A DNA stretch of 64,000 bases from Verrucomicrobiota bacterium (GCA_022711435.1 JAKLFB010000009.1:96169-160168), one strand, 5' to 3'; shown: positions 1-9,434, numbered from the stretch's first letter. Numbers and translations are program-made. Notes: generated by a model not told the origin, from the sequence alone.

Positions 1-2
1 GC

Positions 3-2012
3 CAGTATTGCCTCAGGTTCGACGGATCCAATGACCGGGTGCTGATCGGCAATCCGGATCCGCTCAAGCTGACTGGCGCCATGACTGCCTGCGCCTGGGT
101 TCGCCACGACATGGGAACGAACATCGGCAACACGGCCGCCCATGGGCGGATTGTCAACAAGCTGGGCAACAGCAAGGCGCCGAAGCAGGCCGGCTGGTCG
201 CTGAATCTCGAATCGTGGGACGAGCCGGCCAGCTGGGCGTTCATGATCGCGACAAGCGCCACAGCCACCGTCGGCGCGCAAGCCCCCGGCGCCCGCGCGC
301 TGAGCAATCAGTGGGTCCACCTGGCCGGCGTCTACGATCCCAGCGTCCCTGCCGTGCGCATCTACACCAATGGCGTGCTGGGAGGCGAGAACACTGTCAA
401 TGTTCCCACATCCCAGTACGATTCGTTGACGAATGTCTGCATTGGCAGACGCAGCTCCGGGACGACGGAAAACCCTTTTAAGGGGCTGATCGACGAAGTG
501 CGGATTTACAGCCGCGCACTCAGCCCGGCCGAAATCCAGAGCCTGGCGGTCACCCCGCCCCAGGAGCCCCTCTCCGTGGATGAAAGCTATCCTCAGGATG
601 CCATCACCTCGGTGTGCGCTCCAGCACCGCCCACGCTGGAAGTGCGCTTGCTCACCGGGACATCGCCAATCGCCGCCCAATGGCATGACGCGAGTTCCGG
701 AGCCCCCATCGCAGGACAAACCGGTCTGACCTTCACGGCGCCCCTGGCGAACGGCTCCTTTTTCTGCGTGATCACAAATCCAGCCAATGTCGTGACCAGC
801 CGGACAGCCGTGCTGGTGGTGACGAACGACACGGTTCAACCGACCATCCGTTCCGCGATGTCGCCAGGGAAACCCCTGGTGGTCCGGGTGCTCTTCAGCG
901 AGCCGGTCATTGCGGACACGGCAGCGAATCCGGCCAACTACACGCTCCTTAGCTCCCTGCAAGAGAGCGTCTGGGTCAATGCCGCGGCGTTGCAGGCGGA
1001 CGGATGCACCGTCGTCCTGGACCTTGGCTCCGGGCTCGTCGATGGGCTGTCCTACACCCTCGGCGTCTCCGATGTGAAGGATTTGTGCAGTAACGACATC
1101 CTGCCCAACAGCACATTCGAGTTCCCCTACAGCGAATTGGTGGGTTATTGGAGATTTGAGGAAGGGACAGGCACACTTAGCGCGGACCAGTCGATTTATG
1201 GGGCTTCCGTCAGCCTTTTGAACGGAACTCTGTGGGGCGAAGGCGCCATCGGGCAATTCAGCGCCGACTTCGACGGGTTGAACGACCGGATTCTGGTCGG
1301 CAATCCCGAGCATCTGAGAATCACCGGATCAATGACATTGAGCGCCTGGGTATTCTATCGCGGCAACACCAACGCCACCGGCCAGCACGGCCGCATCCTG
1401 AGCAAAGGGGCCGCCAGCTCGGCTCGAGGATGGAGCTTGAACGTGGAAGAATGGGATGCGTTGGGGGCATGGTCCTTCCAAGTGGCCTCCGCAAACAATG
1501 CCAGCAAGGCCTGCAGCGCCCCGGGGGCGCGCTTGATGACGAACCAGTGGATCCACCTCGCAGGCGTTTATGACCAGAACCCCCTGGGGCTCCCGCTGAT
1601 GCGCCTTTATACCAATGGCGTCCTGGCCATGGAGTTCACGGATGCCGTTCCGTTCAGCCAGCACAACAGCGCCAACAACGTCTATATCGGCAGCTGCGCG
1701 ATCGTTTCGCCGACCAGCGTGTCGCAGGGGAACTACTGGCAAGGAATGATCGACGAGGTCCGCATTTACAGCCGCGCGCTGGGCGAGGCCGATATCGCCG
1801 CTCTGGCAGTCCTGCCTCCCAAGCTGCGGTTCGGGCCAGCCACCACTTCCGAAGGCCAGATTCACCTGAACTGGACCGGCTCCGGACAGCTCGAATGGGC
1901 GCCATCATCGGGCGGACCGTGGACGCCGGTCGCACCAGCCCCCGCGGGCGCCTACTCCGAACCGGTCGTGCCCGATGCGAATCGCTTCTTCCGCCTGAGC
2001 ACGATTCAGTAA
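3..2012 (+). CDS. LamG-domain surface protein, 5' end cut off by the window
   Basis: The reading frame is open from base 3, so the true start lies upstream. Two LamG/concanavalin-like domains are visible (about residues 1-170 and 380-605 of the visible part), each opening with an 'FDG.NDR.L.GNP' motif and ending 'IDEVRIYSRAL'. Between them lie an Ig-like stretch and a segment beginning 'VRVLFSEPV' typical of bacterial adhesin-like domains. The protein ends in 'GQLEWAPSSGGPW' and 'RFFRLS', a C-terminal type common in secreted verrucomicrobial proteins. The role is probably cell-surface carbohydrate or protein binding (inference). The TAA stop is also the first three bases of the adjoining MITE-like element, so insertion may have trimmed or capped the gene. 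Confidence 0.85.
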   Translation, partial: QYCLRFDGSNDRVLIGNPDPLKLTGAMTACAWVRHDMGTNIGNTAAHGRIVNKLGNSKAPKQAGWSLNLESWDEPASWAFMIATSATATVGAQAPGARALSNQWVHLAGVYDPSVPAVRIYTNGVLGGENTVNVPTSQYDSLTNVCIGRRSSGTTENPFKGLIDEVRIYSRALSPAEIQSLAVTPPQEPLSVDESYPQDAITSVCAPAPPTLEVRLLTGTSPIAAQWHDASSGAPIAGQTGLTFTAPLANGSFFCVITNPANVVTSRTAVLVVTNDTVQPTIRSAMSPGKPLVVRVLFSEPVIADTAANPANYTLLSSLQESVWVNAAALQADGCTVVLDLGSGLVDGLSYTLGVSDVKDLCSNDILPNSTFEFPYSELVGYWRFEEGTGTLSADQSIYGASVSLLNGTLWGEGAIGQFSADFDGLNDRILVGNPEHLRITGSMTLSAWVFYRGNTNATGQHGRILSKGAASSARGWSLNVEEWDALGAWSFQVASANNASKACSAPGARLMTNQWIHLAGVYDQNPLGLPLMRLYTNGVLAMEFTDAVPFSQHNSANNVYIGSCAIVSPTSVSQGNYWQGMIDEVRIYSRALGEADIAALAVLPPKLRFGPATTSEGQIHLNWTGSGQLEWAPSSGGPWTPVAPAPAGAYSEPVVPDANRFFRLSTIQ

Positions 2013-2335
2013 GGGTCTGTGCAAAAATTAATTCCGATTTTGCTGGAGGGCATTGGGCGGGCTGGCAAGGCGCGACGAGCGAGCATACCCGCGCGGTCTG
2101 TGAGCGAGGAGCAACACAGCCAGCGCGCCCAAGACCCCCAGCCCGCAGGGGCGGGGCGGCGCCGGGCCATCGGCTTCGTGGCTCGGTCGGTCGAGTATCG
2201 CCGGGGATACACTCCCTCCACTCGCCTGCCTGCCGGCAGGCAGGCCTGCCTGCGCCGCCGCGGCAGGCAGGCGCCTCGCATCGGGCGCGGCGGCGCTCCC
2301 GCCAAAATCGGAAGTAATTTTTGCACAGACCCTAA
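2010..2335. repeat. MITE-like element, copy A (326 bp) with about 33-bp terminal inverted repeats
   Basis: The left arm (2010-2042) and right arm (2303-2335) are inverted repeats matching at about 31 of 33 positions, both starting TAAGGGTCTGTGC or its complement. A second copy lies at 19111-19388 with nearly the same interior, and a relic of the right end at about 61118-61156. Copy A carries about 48 extra bases (about 2227-2274) made of a palindrome around GCCTGCCTGCCGGCAGGC, absent from copy B. No transposase is encoded. Its left end supplies the stop codon of the preceding LamG gene. Confidence 0.8.
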
Positions 2336-2431
2336 GGTCGGACCGGGCTTGGCCGTCCCACGGTCGATCGGCCCAATCCGATCCCCGAGGGCAGCCCGTC
2401 GGAGCCGCGAAGCCGTTGGGAAACCCAGACA

Positions 2432-3361
2432 TTGAGATCGATCCAACCAAGCCGGTCGGGAGCCGTGAACAGCAGGCCTCCGGAGGGCCAATCGCCCGAT
2501 ACCCGGTGTCGCGCCCCGCGGCCTGCCGCCTTCACTTTGATCGAGCTGCTGGTCGTCATTGCGATTATCGCGATTCTTGCGTCGATGCTTTTGCCTGCCC
2601 TCACTCGAGCCAAGCTCAAAGCCACCAGCTCGGCCTGCTTGGGCAATCAAAGGCAGTTCTCCCTAGCCTTCGTCATGTATGCCGAGGACAACAATGACCG
2701 GGTGCAGAGCGTCGACGAAGGTCCTTTCAACGGCAAGGTGGGCGGTTTCTGGACGTTTTCGCCCACGACCAAACCCGCCGACGTGCTCGCGGGCGCCAGC
2801 GTGGCCCAGGCCATGCTCGTCGTGAAAAAGGCGTGGAGAGAATACAACATGTTTGCCACCTACCTCCCCAATTACCAGACCGTCCATTGCCCGGGCGATA
2901 CGCGCACCAAGCTCTCTTCGATTGCCGCGGGGTGGGCTTTCGACAGCTACTCCCGAGCCAATGGCGTGGGCGGCGAAAACCTCGATGGAAATTACGCCGG
3001 CCAGGGCGATACTTTCCGGAAACTCTCCCAGGTCCGAAATCCTGCCATGACGATGAGCTTTGTCGAGGATGCGGACGTCGGCGGCTGCAATCACGGATCG
3101 TGGGTTGTGCTTTGGCAAATCGGCGCGCCCGGATCGTTCAGCTGGGTTGATCCGCTGGCCATGTTCCACGGCGACGTGAACAGCTTCGCCTTTGTGGACG
3201 GCCACGCCGAAGTCCATAAGTGGAAAGATCCCGAGCTCATCCGATACGGGAGGTTGGCCGCCGTGGGCCAGCGCAAGAGCAGCGACCGGCCGCCCACGAA
3301 CCTCGGCTCGGCCGATTATCGCTGGGTTTTTGAGCGGTACCGCCACCCCAACAATCCTTGA
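2432..3361 (+). CDS. Pseudopilin-like protein with prepilin methylation motif and H-X9-DG motif
   Basis: The N-terminal region holds the type IV prepilin signature '[19 protein letters not shown]' followed by a hydrophobic helix. Prepilin peptidase would cut before the F and methylate it. Near the C terminus the sequence [12 protein letters not shown] fits the H-X9-DG motif of the large prepilin-like families of Planctomycetes and Verrucomicrobia. These proteins are probably secretion-pseudopilin-type or surface proteins; individual functions are unknown. The start is uncertain: the frame opens at TTG (2432), GTG at 2465 is another candidate, and no ATG precedes the motif. Length 309 residues from the TTG. 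Confidence 0.8.
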   Translation: MRSIQPSRSGAVNSRPPEGQSPDTRCRAPRPAAFTLIELLVVIAIIAILASMLLPALTRAKLKATSSACLGNQRQFSLAFVMYAEDNNDRVQSVDEGPFNGKVGGFWTFSPTTKPADVLAGASVAQAMLVVKKAWREYNMFATYLPNYQTVHCPGDTRTKLSSIAAGWAFDSYSRANGVGGENLDGNYAGQGDTFRKLSQVRNPAMTMSFVEDADVGGCNHGSWVVLWQIGAPGSFSWVDPLAMFHGDVNSFAFVDGHAEVHKWKDPELIRYGRLAAVGQRKSSDRPPTNLGSADYRWVFERYRHPNNP

Positions 3362-3483
3362 GCATGCCGGCCAGGCCGATCCCACATCGCGCAGCGGCAG
3401 CTCTGCCCGCCCGATCCGTGGCCGGCTGCGCGCACTCTGCCAATCGATCCAGGACCGCTGAACCAATGCATTTCGATCCTGTC

Positions 3484-6400
3484 ATGAACCTGGGGGCTCG
3501 GGAGCCATGCGCTTCCCCATTCGGCGCCATGGTGTCCGTCCTGGGGGCTTTCTTGTTTCTCGGGATGGCGGAGCAAGCCTTGCCTGCCGCCGCGGCGACC
3601 GGGCCGATCCTCGTGGATCCGGAATACCCCCGTTCCTTTCGGTATGCGAGCGGCGAGCGGTTCTTCCCGATGGGGGACACGGCGTATTACCTGATCGCGC
3701 TGCCCACCAACATCATCGCCCGCTACATCGATTCGCGGCGGGAACACCACTTTAATTTTATCCGCATGATGGCCATGGCCGATGGACACTGGCCTTGGGG
3801 AGGCACGCCGAAGAGCCCGGACTACACAGTGATCCGCGAGAGCGCGATGCGGAAGCTCGACTGGGTGTTCGACTGCGCCGCTGCCCGAGGCATGAACATC
3901 GAGCTGATCCTGTTCGGGTATGGCGTCGGCGGCGGGGAAGGGCTCTGGGCCGACACAAGCCGGCAGAACCGATGGATCGAGGCGGTCGTCCGAAGGTACC
4001 AGGGACGGTCGAACCTGTTCATGATCACCATCGCCAACGAGTTTGAACGGTATCCGACCGGCCAATACAGCTACGAGCAGGGCGATGTCGAGTGGGCCAA
4101 GGACTTGGCGGCCCGCATTCGCCGGCTCGATCCGGCGCATCCGATCGGATGCCACCCGTCGCTCTGGATCACGGACCAAACCCCGTTCCGGAGCTACCGC
4201 GGCTTTTCCCAGCGGCGGCCCCAGGTCGTCTGGCCGCTCTGGATCGACAGCGCGGTCAACCTCCACGTGACCCAGAACAACGAGGGCGTTCAGCGGCGCA
4301 CCTGGGGCGCAATCGATGGCAACCGCAGGGGGCTCACCTATTTCCCAACCCGTTGGCAAGGAGTCGAGTATCCGGCAAGCTGGACGCCCGCCGGATGGGA
4401 TTTCGAAGGGGCTGGCCTCGAGGACTGCATCGCGGAGGACTGGGCCCGAAGCAAGCCCGTGTTGAACACGGAATTCGGCTACCAATACGAGCCCGGCTAC
4501 GAGTCCTCCGCCGGCTATACAACCCGCCAGGCCCATCTGCCGTCCACAGTGAGAAAGAAAGCGTGGAAGATCGCCGCGGCCGGCGGGTACTTTGCAGCCG
4601 GCTTCCTCGGCACGGCCGTCCGGACCTTCACGGAGCGCGACATCGACAATTTCCGGCCCGGGCAGATCGAGTCGCTCTACCGGTTTTTTACGACGAAGAC
4701 CGAATACTGGAAAATGGGGCCTCGCCTTGATCTGGTGGCGCCGCACAACACCCTGCTGGCGCTGCCCGGGATCGAGTACGTCGCGTATTTCCCTCGGGGC
4801 GGGACCAACTCGGTCCGCTTGTCCGCAGGCGTTTATTCCGTCGAGTGGTTGCACGCGGAGACAGGCCAATATGATCCGCAGCCGGACCTGACGGCCCAGG
4901 ATGGCCCGCGTGACTTTGCTCCTCCGGGCGACCCCGATGCCGACTGGGTGCTCCATTTGCGCCGGCCGTCCGTCACCTTGAACGCTCCGCTGGATGGCGG
5001 CTCCCCTCGCAATCCCACAAACCTGACGCGGGTTTCGGCCCATTGCTATCGGCTCCGGCCGGAGGAGGCCGAGCTGAAGGAAAACGCGCGGCTCGGCCAG
5101 TTCATGGTCGAGGCGACGAACGGAGCGGACAGCCCGCAGGAGCTGACGATCGATCTGGTCGGGGCGACCAACCGGTGCGGCTATGTGCGCAGCTCCTCGG
5201 GAAGCTGGCGCCGCGTCGAATCGAACGAAAGCGGCACTTCCTTGCGCCTGACGATCCCTCCGGGCCGAACCCGGATCGCAAGCGTGCCGTGGTTCACCTA
5301 CGGCGAGTACATCGACTATGTGAACTCCTTGCAGGATCCGCGCGTCGCGAAGGAGGTCGCGTTCACGGACGAAGATGGCCGGTTCCAGGTCTACCGGATC
5401 CGAGTGACCCATCCCGGCGGCGTGCGCAACAAGCTCAAGATCTGCTTCGGCAAGGCGCAGCATGCCCACGAGACCTCGGCGTTCTTCATGAGCCAAGGGA
5501 TCATCGACTGGCTGTTGTCGGGCGATCCGGCGGCGAACCTCGACAACGTGGCGTGGACCCTGTATCCGTGTGCCGATCCCAAAGCGGCCTATTTCCACCT
5601 GAACTACCGGCAGATCGAGAAGGAGCTTTACGACACCGGCAGGACCGGACACGAGACGTATTACGACGACATCTCGGCCGGCCACTATCACCTGGTGCAG
5701 ATCACTCACATGTGGAACAACGAGGGGCACAACCTCGAACACGAATCCTACGAGTATTGGGATCCTTGCACTGGATCCAACCAGCTGGTGACCTACCCCG
5801 GCCAGGAACCCGACTCGTCTCTGTACCGCGATTGGCTGGCCTATTGGCCGCACTGGTTCGAGTGGGGTACCGATACCTATTGGCATCGAAACGGCCGCAA
5901 CTGGCCGGCCCTCGGCGGCGGCGCGCTGATGCTGAATGAGATCTATTACTTTGGAAAGGACAGCGGCGGCGATGTGGCAGCCAACGTCCGCCAGCAAGGA
6001 AAGCATTGGGCCCGGGCCATCAGCCAGGTGTATCTCCACTTCCAGAAATCGACACGCTATTGGACGGACTCCCATCCGTGCGGCGCCGTGGAGGTGGCCG
6101 GGGCGGTCCTCCTGCCCAAGCCGACGCATTCGCTTCTCGAGACCGTCGTCCCCATCGATGGAACGGTCCAACCCAACCGGAACGGCAACGGGCAGCCCAT
6201 GCGCATCTTCCGCAAACAATATGACCACGGCCTGGGAATGAAGGCGGGCGACCGTGTCACCTATGCGATCCCCACGGGCGCCAATGCCTTTCAGGCGGTT
6301 GCGGCGCTCGATGACGCGGAAACCAGCGGCAGCGCGACGGCGCAGTTTGTGATCGAGGTCGATGGCCATGAGGTGTGGCGAAGCCGTTCGCTCCCGAAGT

Positions 6401-6609
6401 TCCACAGCGAAATGGCGCACGTGCCTTTGCCCGGCAGCGGGAGCCTCCACCTCAGGGTGGAAGGCGCACGGGGGCTGCTGGGCAACTGGGCAGGGGCGAA
6501 GTTCATCACCAATGACCCCGATTCGGCAGCGAATCAAAACAATGGGGTCGGTAGAAAGGCAGCACTGCCATGTTCCTGGACCGAATCCACCGGCGCATCG
6601 CCGAACTGA
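3484..6609 (+). CDS. Exported tri-modular enzyme: DUF4038-like glycosidase, M14-like metallopeptidase and NPCBM domain
   Basis: About 1041 residues from the ATG at 3484, which gives a signal peptide (hydrophobic stretch VSVLGAFLFLGMAEQ); the frame is open further upstream. Residues about 40-400 match the apiosidase-like TIM barrel of DUF4038 proteins ('RFFPMGDTAYYL', 'NEFERYP', 'TEFGYQYEPGYESS'), followed by a putative collagen-binding-type beta domain ending near 'DADWVLHLRRP'. Residues about 600-860 look like an M14 carboxypeptidase with an HxxE zinc motif (H660-A-H-E663) and a WNNEGHNLEHE stretch. Residues about 870-1020 look like an NPCBM carbohydrate-binding module ('DHGLGMKAGDRVTY'). 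It is likely periplasmic or surface-bound, acting on glycans or glycoproteins (inference). It overlaps the next gene by 40 bases. Confidence 0.75.
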   Translation: MNLGAREPCASPFGAMVSVLGAFLFLGMAEQALPAAAATGPILVDPEYPRSFRYASGERFFPMGDTAYYLIALPTNIIARYIDSRREHHFNFIRMMAMADGHWPWGGTPKSPDYTVIRESAMRKLDWVFDCAAARGMNIELILFGYGVGGGEGLWADTSRQNRWIEAVVRRYQGRSNLFMITIANEFERYPTGQYSYEQGDVEWAKDLAARIRRLDPAHPIGCHPSLWITDQTPFRSYRGFSQRRPQVVWPLWIDSAVNLHVTQNNEGVQRRTWGAIDGNRRGLTYFPTRWQGVEYPASWTPAGWDFEGAGLEDCIAEDWARSKPVLNTEFGYQYEPGYESSAGYTTRQAHLPSTVRKKAWKIAAAGGYFAAGFLGTAVRTFTERDIDNFRPGQIESLYRFFTTKTEYWKMGPRLDLVAPHNTLLALPGIEYVAYFPRGGTNSVRLSAGVYSVEWLHAETGQYDPQPDLTAQDGPRDFAPPGDPDADWVLHLRRPSVTLNAPLDGGSPRNPTNLTRVSAHCYRLRPEEAELKENARLGQFMVEATNGADSPQELTIDLVGATNRCGYVRSSSGSWRRVESNESGTSLRLTIPPGRTRIASVPWFTYGEYIDYVNSLQDPRVAKEVAFTDEDGRFQVYRIRVTHPGGVRNKLKICFGKAQHAHETSAFFMSQGIIDWLLSGDPAANLDNVAWTLYPCADPKAAYFHLNYRQIEKELYDTGRTGHETYYDDISAGHYHLVQITHMWNNEGHNLEHESYEYWDPCTGSNQLVTYPGQEPDSSLYRDWLAYWPHWFEWGTDTYWHRNGRNWPALGGGALMLNEIYYFGKDSGGDVAANVRQQGKHWARAISQVYLHFQKSTRYWTDSHPCGAVEVAGAVLLPKPTHSLLETVVPIDGTVQPNRNGNGQPMRIFRKQYDHGLGMKAGDRVTYAIPTGANAFQAVAALDDAETSGSATAQFVIEVDGHEVWRSRSLPKFHSEMAHVPLPGSGSLHLRVEGARGLLGNWAGAKFITNDPDSAANQNNGVGRKAALPCSWTESTGASPN

Positions 6610-7469
6610 TGGACGCCGGCTGCATCGAGACCGGCGATGTCGTCCCCAGCACGGAGGAGGAGATCCTCGCATGGGAGCGGAAGCTTGGATTCCGCCTGCC
6701 GGGGGCCGTGCGCGAGCTTTATCGATGGGGGAGGGCGGACCTGGGCAGCATGTTTGGAGGTTCGGATCTCGTGGACGGCAAGGAGCAGATGGCGACGGAT
6801 TACCGCCGCGCCGCCCGCCAGACGCTCGAGGATGCAGGCGAAGACCCCGGCATGCTCGATGCCAACACTCTCATTGTCCAAATGGACTATGACGGGCAAT
6901 TCTCCTTTGTCCGGGCCGACCGGGGCGACGACCCTGCTGTCTTCACTCACAACGAGCAGGAGCCGACGTTCTGCAGTTGCGAGCGATTCACCGATTACCT
7001 GGCGCTGATCGTGGAACAGACTGCCGATACCGAGCGGATTGAATGCGTTCGATCCGTGAGGGATCTGGACCGCCTGCTCGCGTCCAGCCACGAGGTCCTC
7101 CAAATGTGGTTCGCCGGCGGGATGCAATTGGACGCTGTCCCGGATCGGGTGTTCGATTTCCAGGAACTCCGCAGCCTCAACTTCGTGGGCAAGGGCGTCC
7201 GGGAATTGTCGCCGCGCATCGGCGAGCTGGCATTTCTCAGGCGGCTCGATCTGGCCCGGAACTCGCTATCCTCGCTGCCCCTCGAGCTCGCCGAGCTGGA
7301 TGAGCTCGAGGAGCTCGACCTGGCCGACAACCGGCTGGCCACCGCGATCGATACGCTCTTGCAACTGCCGGCGCTGCGCTATTGCTGCCTGGCCGGCAAC
7401 CCGCTCTCCGCAGACGAGGCTCAAAAACTCCACGCTCAACTGCCTCATGTCGCTCTCGTTTTCTCGTGA
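6570..7469 (+). CDS. SUKH (SMI1/KNR4)-like domain fused to leucine-rich repeats
   Basis: The N-terminal 150 residues have the SMI1/KNR4 pattern: 'EEEILAWERKLGFRLPGAVRELYRWG', quoted in part, then 'LIVQMDYDGQFSFV' and 'PTFCSCERFTDYL'. Residues about 195-295 form leucine-rich repeats ('LRSLNFVGKGVREL', 'LRRLDLARNSLSSLP', 'LEELDLADNRL'). SUKH proteins are often immunity proteins for contact-dependent toxins, but this one has no toxin beside it and the LRR fusion suggests a binding or scaffold role (inference). No signal peptide, so probably cytosolic. The start overlaps the upstream gene by 40 bases, which may couple translation. Confidence 0.65.
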   Translation: MFLDRIHRRIAELMDAGCIETGDVVPSTEEEILAWERKLGFRLPGAVRELYRWGRADLGSMFGGSDLVDGKEQMATDYRRAARQTLEDAGEDPGMLDANTLIVQMDYDGQFSFVRADRGDDPAVFTHNEQEPTFCSCERFTDYLALIVEQTADTERIECVRSVRDLDRLLASSHEVLQMWFAGGMQLDAVPDRVFDFQELRSLNFVGKGVRELSPRIGELAFLRRLDLARNSLSSLPLELAELDELEELDLADNRLATAIDTLLQLPALRYCCLAGNPLSADEAQKLHAQLPHVALVFS

Positions 7470-7478
7470 GCGCGAGCC

Positions 7479-7630
7479 CAATGGGGTCGCATCTAAATAT
7501 TTGACATATCGGTTTGCAGCTCCGTTGCGAACCCTTGCCCCTTGCCGCAATCGGGCGTGGAGCAGTCCTGCGGCGCCTCCGTTCCATCCCCTCGGTCTCA
7601 TTTGTCAATTATTTAGATGCGACCCCATTG
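7479..7630. repeat. 152-bp palindromic element with 28-bp inverted ends
   Basis: The ends at 7479-7506 and 7603-7630 are inverted repeats agreeing at 27 of 28 positions, beginning CAATGGGGTCGCATC. About 96 bases of unrelated GC-rich sequence lie between. It fills the gap between the SUKH-LRR and NHL genes. The size and layout fit a non-autonomous mobile element or REP-like palindrome, unrelated in sequence to the element at 2010. Confidence 0.65.
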
Positions 7631-7693
7631 TTCCGAGAGAAAGGCTTGTCCGCCGGGCCGCGAGGTGCTATCCCTCCTAGCCTCGTGATCAAG

Positions 7694-8734
7694 ATGCATT
7701 GGCTTGCTTTTGGCTGCCTGCTGGCAGGCGCGACGGGCTTCGCCGCCGAGCCCGGGCGCCCCCAGGCCTACTCGAACGCGCCGCCCCCGGCGTATCCGCG
7801 CGTCAACCTGGCGCCGCATTATGCGGTCGATCCGGGCTGGCCGCAGCGATCCCCGGACATCCCTTGGGGCGCGGTGCCCAGCGTGGCCGTGGATCGGCAG
7901 GACAACGTCTGGATCCACACCCGCGCCAACCCGGCCGTGCAGGTCTATGCGCCGGATGGGCGCTACCTCAAGGGCTGGCGCGAGGAGACTCCCGGCACGG
8001 GCGCCCATGGCGTCCGGTTCGACGCCGAAGGCAATATCTGGCTCGTCGATGTGGGCTTGCACGTGGTGCGCAAGTTCACGCCCGAGGGCCGCCTGCTGCT
8101 CACCCTGGGGACCCCCGGCGAACCCGGCGAGGACGGCCGCCATTTCAACAAGCCGACCGACGTGGCGTTCGCGCCAAACGGCGACCTTTTCATCACCGAC
8201 GGCTACGGCAACAGCCGGCTGGCCCACTTCAACCGGCAGGGCCGGTTCGTCAAGGCGTGGGGCGCCCTGGGCGTGGCGCCCGGGCAGTTCAGCATCCCGC
8301 ACGCGATTGTCTGCGACTCGAAGGGCAGACTCTACGTGGCCGACCGGAACAATGTCCGCATCCAGGTGTTCAGCCAGCGCGGCCGGCTCCTGGCAGTTTG
8401 GGGGAACATCCTCGTGCCCTGGGGGCTGTGGCTCTCGGCCAAGGACGAGATCTGGGCCTGCGGCTCCTCCCCCATGGTCTGGAAGACCGATCCGAAATAC
8501 CCGACCTCGCCGCTGGGTTGCCCGCCCCAGGATCAGATCGTTGTCAGGTTCGACTCGAAGGGCCGGGTGCTCCAGCTCTGGGCCCTCCCCAAGGGCACGG
8601 ACGGCCAGGAGCAGTCCGGGGAGCTGAACTGGCTCCACGCCATCGCGCTCGACTCGAAAGGCAACGTCTATCTGGGGGACATCATTGGCCGGCGGGTCCA
8701 GAAGTTTGTGCTTCAGGAGGAGGCCCGGAGATAG
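7694..8734 (+). CDS. Exported NHL-repeat beta-propeller protein
   Basis: 346 residues from the ATG at 7694, giving a signal peptide (MHWLAFGCLLAGATGFAAEP); the open frame extends upstream into the palindromic element and is not needed. At least five NHL-type blades are visible, e.g. 'VPSVAVDRQDNVWIHTR', 'GVRFDAEGNIWLVDVG', 'DVAFAPNGDLFITDGYGNSR', 'AIVCDSKGRLYVADRNNVR' and 'AIALDSKGNVYLGDI'. This resembles peptidylamidoglycolate-lyase-like propellers of environmental bacteria, but no catalytic assignment is safe. The last 53 bases overlap the convergent infC gene. Confidence 0.8.
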   Translation: MHWLAFGCLLAGATGFAAEPGRPQAYSNAPPPAYPRVNLAPHYAVDPGWPQRSPDIPWGAVPSVAVDRQDNVWIHTRANPAVQVYAPDGRYLKGWREETPGTGAHGVRFDAEGNIWLVDVGLHVVRKFTPEGRLLLTLGTPGEPGEDGRHFNKPTDVAFAPNGDLFITDGYGNSRLAHFNRQGRFVKAWGALGVAPGQFSIPHAIVCDSKGRLYVADRNNVRIQVFSQRGRLLAVWGNILVPWGLWLSAKDEIWACGSSPMVWKTDPKYPTSPLGCPPQDQIVVRFDSKGRVLQLWALPKGTDGQEQSGELNWLHAIALDSKGNVYLGDIIGRRVQKFVLQEEARR

Positions 8735-9434
8735 GCCCTGGGGGTGCGGGGGGCTCCGAGACAGGAGAGGCGGCCGGGGGGGGCGCTTCGCGGGTCTCCC
8801 GCGCGCGCTTCTCGCGAGCCAGCGGGCTGAGCATGACGTTCAGGTCGCGATCCCCCAGCATCCTGGGCGGGGCATCGGCTTGGCCGCAGGCGGCCACGCC
8901 TTGGACGAACCGGTTGACCAGTTCGAAGCCGAGCTCCTTGTGGACGCGCTGGCGGCCGCGGAAGCGGAGCTTGACGCGCACTTTCATGCCGCTGCGGAGG
9001 AACTCGGTAGCCTGGTCCAGCTTGATGGAGAAGTCGTGAGGATCGATCCCCGCGCTAAGCTGCACCTCTTTCATCTTGCCGCCGGTGTTCCGCGATTGCT
9101 TGTGGCTTTTGGCCTCCTCGTAAAGAAGCTTGCCGTATTGCACCAGCCGGCAGACGGGCGGGACGGCGTTGGGGGCGATCTCGACCAGATCCAGTCCCTT
9201 GCCATGGGCCAGGCGAAGGGCGTCGCCCAGAGCCATAATCCCGAGCTGCTGTTTGGATTCGTCCAGCACGCGCACCTCGCGGGCGCGAATCTTGCCGTTC
9301 CGGCGGTGCTTAGGCTCGCGGGATGGAAGCGATCGTGAAGGGAAGGGGCGGCTCAGAGTGGCTTGATCGATTGAATGTGATTCACGGGGCAACAGTGGCC
9401 GGAGGGCCGGAACGAAGGGCGAGGAAAGCCCCAT
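8682..9434 (-). CDS. infC: Translation initiation factor IF-3
   Basis: IF-3 binds the 30S subunit and checks start-codon pairing. The N domain ('NGKIRAREVRVLDE', 'DALRLAHGKGLDLVEIAP', 'PPVCRLVQYGKLLYE') is followed by the C domain ('KEVQLSAGIDPHDFSIKL', 'GMKVRVKLRFRGRQ', 'GVAACGQADAPPRML'). A proline-rich tail of about 45 residues follows. The ATG start gives 250 residues, longer than the usual 180. infC often uses a rare start such as AUU or AUC, so translation may begin near residue 22 (in-frame ATC) or later. The usual rpmI-rplT partners are not adjacent. Confidence 0.9.
   Translation of the reverse strand: MGLSSPFVPALRPLLPRESHSIDQATLSRPFPSRSLPSREPKHRRNGKIRAREVRVLDESKQQLGIMALGDALRLAHGKGLDLVEIAPNAVPPVCRLVQYGKLLYEEAKSHKQSRNTGGKMKEVQLSAGIDPHDFSIKLDQATEFLRSGMKVRVKLRFRGRQRVHKELGFELVNRFVQGVAACGQADAPPRMLGDRDLNVMLSPLAREKRARETREAPPPAASPVSEPPAPPGPISGPPPEAQTSGPAGQ

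Noticed and set aside
2019..2435. Open frames inside the MITE-like elements
   Set aside because: They are palindrome translations that differ between copies and lack any domain.
6539..6549. CAATGGGGTCG at the end of the glycosidase fusion as a third copy of the 7479 element
   Set aside because: Only 11 bases match; too short to separate from chance.
3316..6672. Minus-strand open frame of 1118 codons opposite the glycosidase fusion
   Set aside because: It mirrors a plus-strand gene with clear domains; the product is low-complexity, Arg/Gly/Pro-rich and has no family motif. GC-rich codon use explains it.
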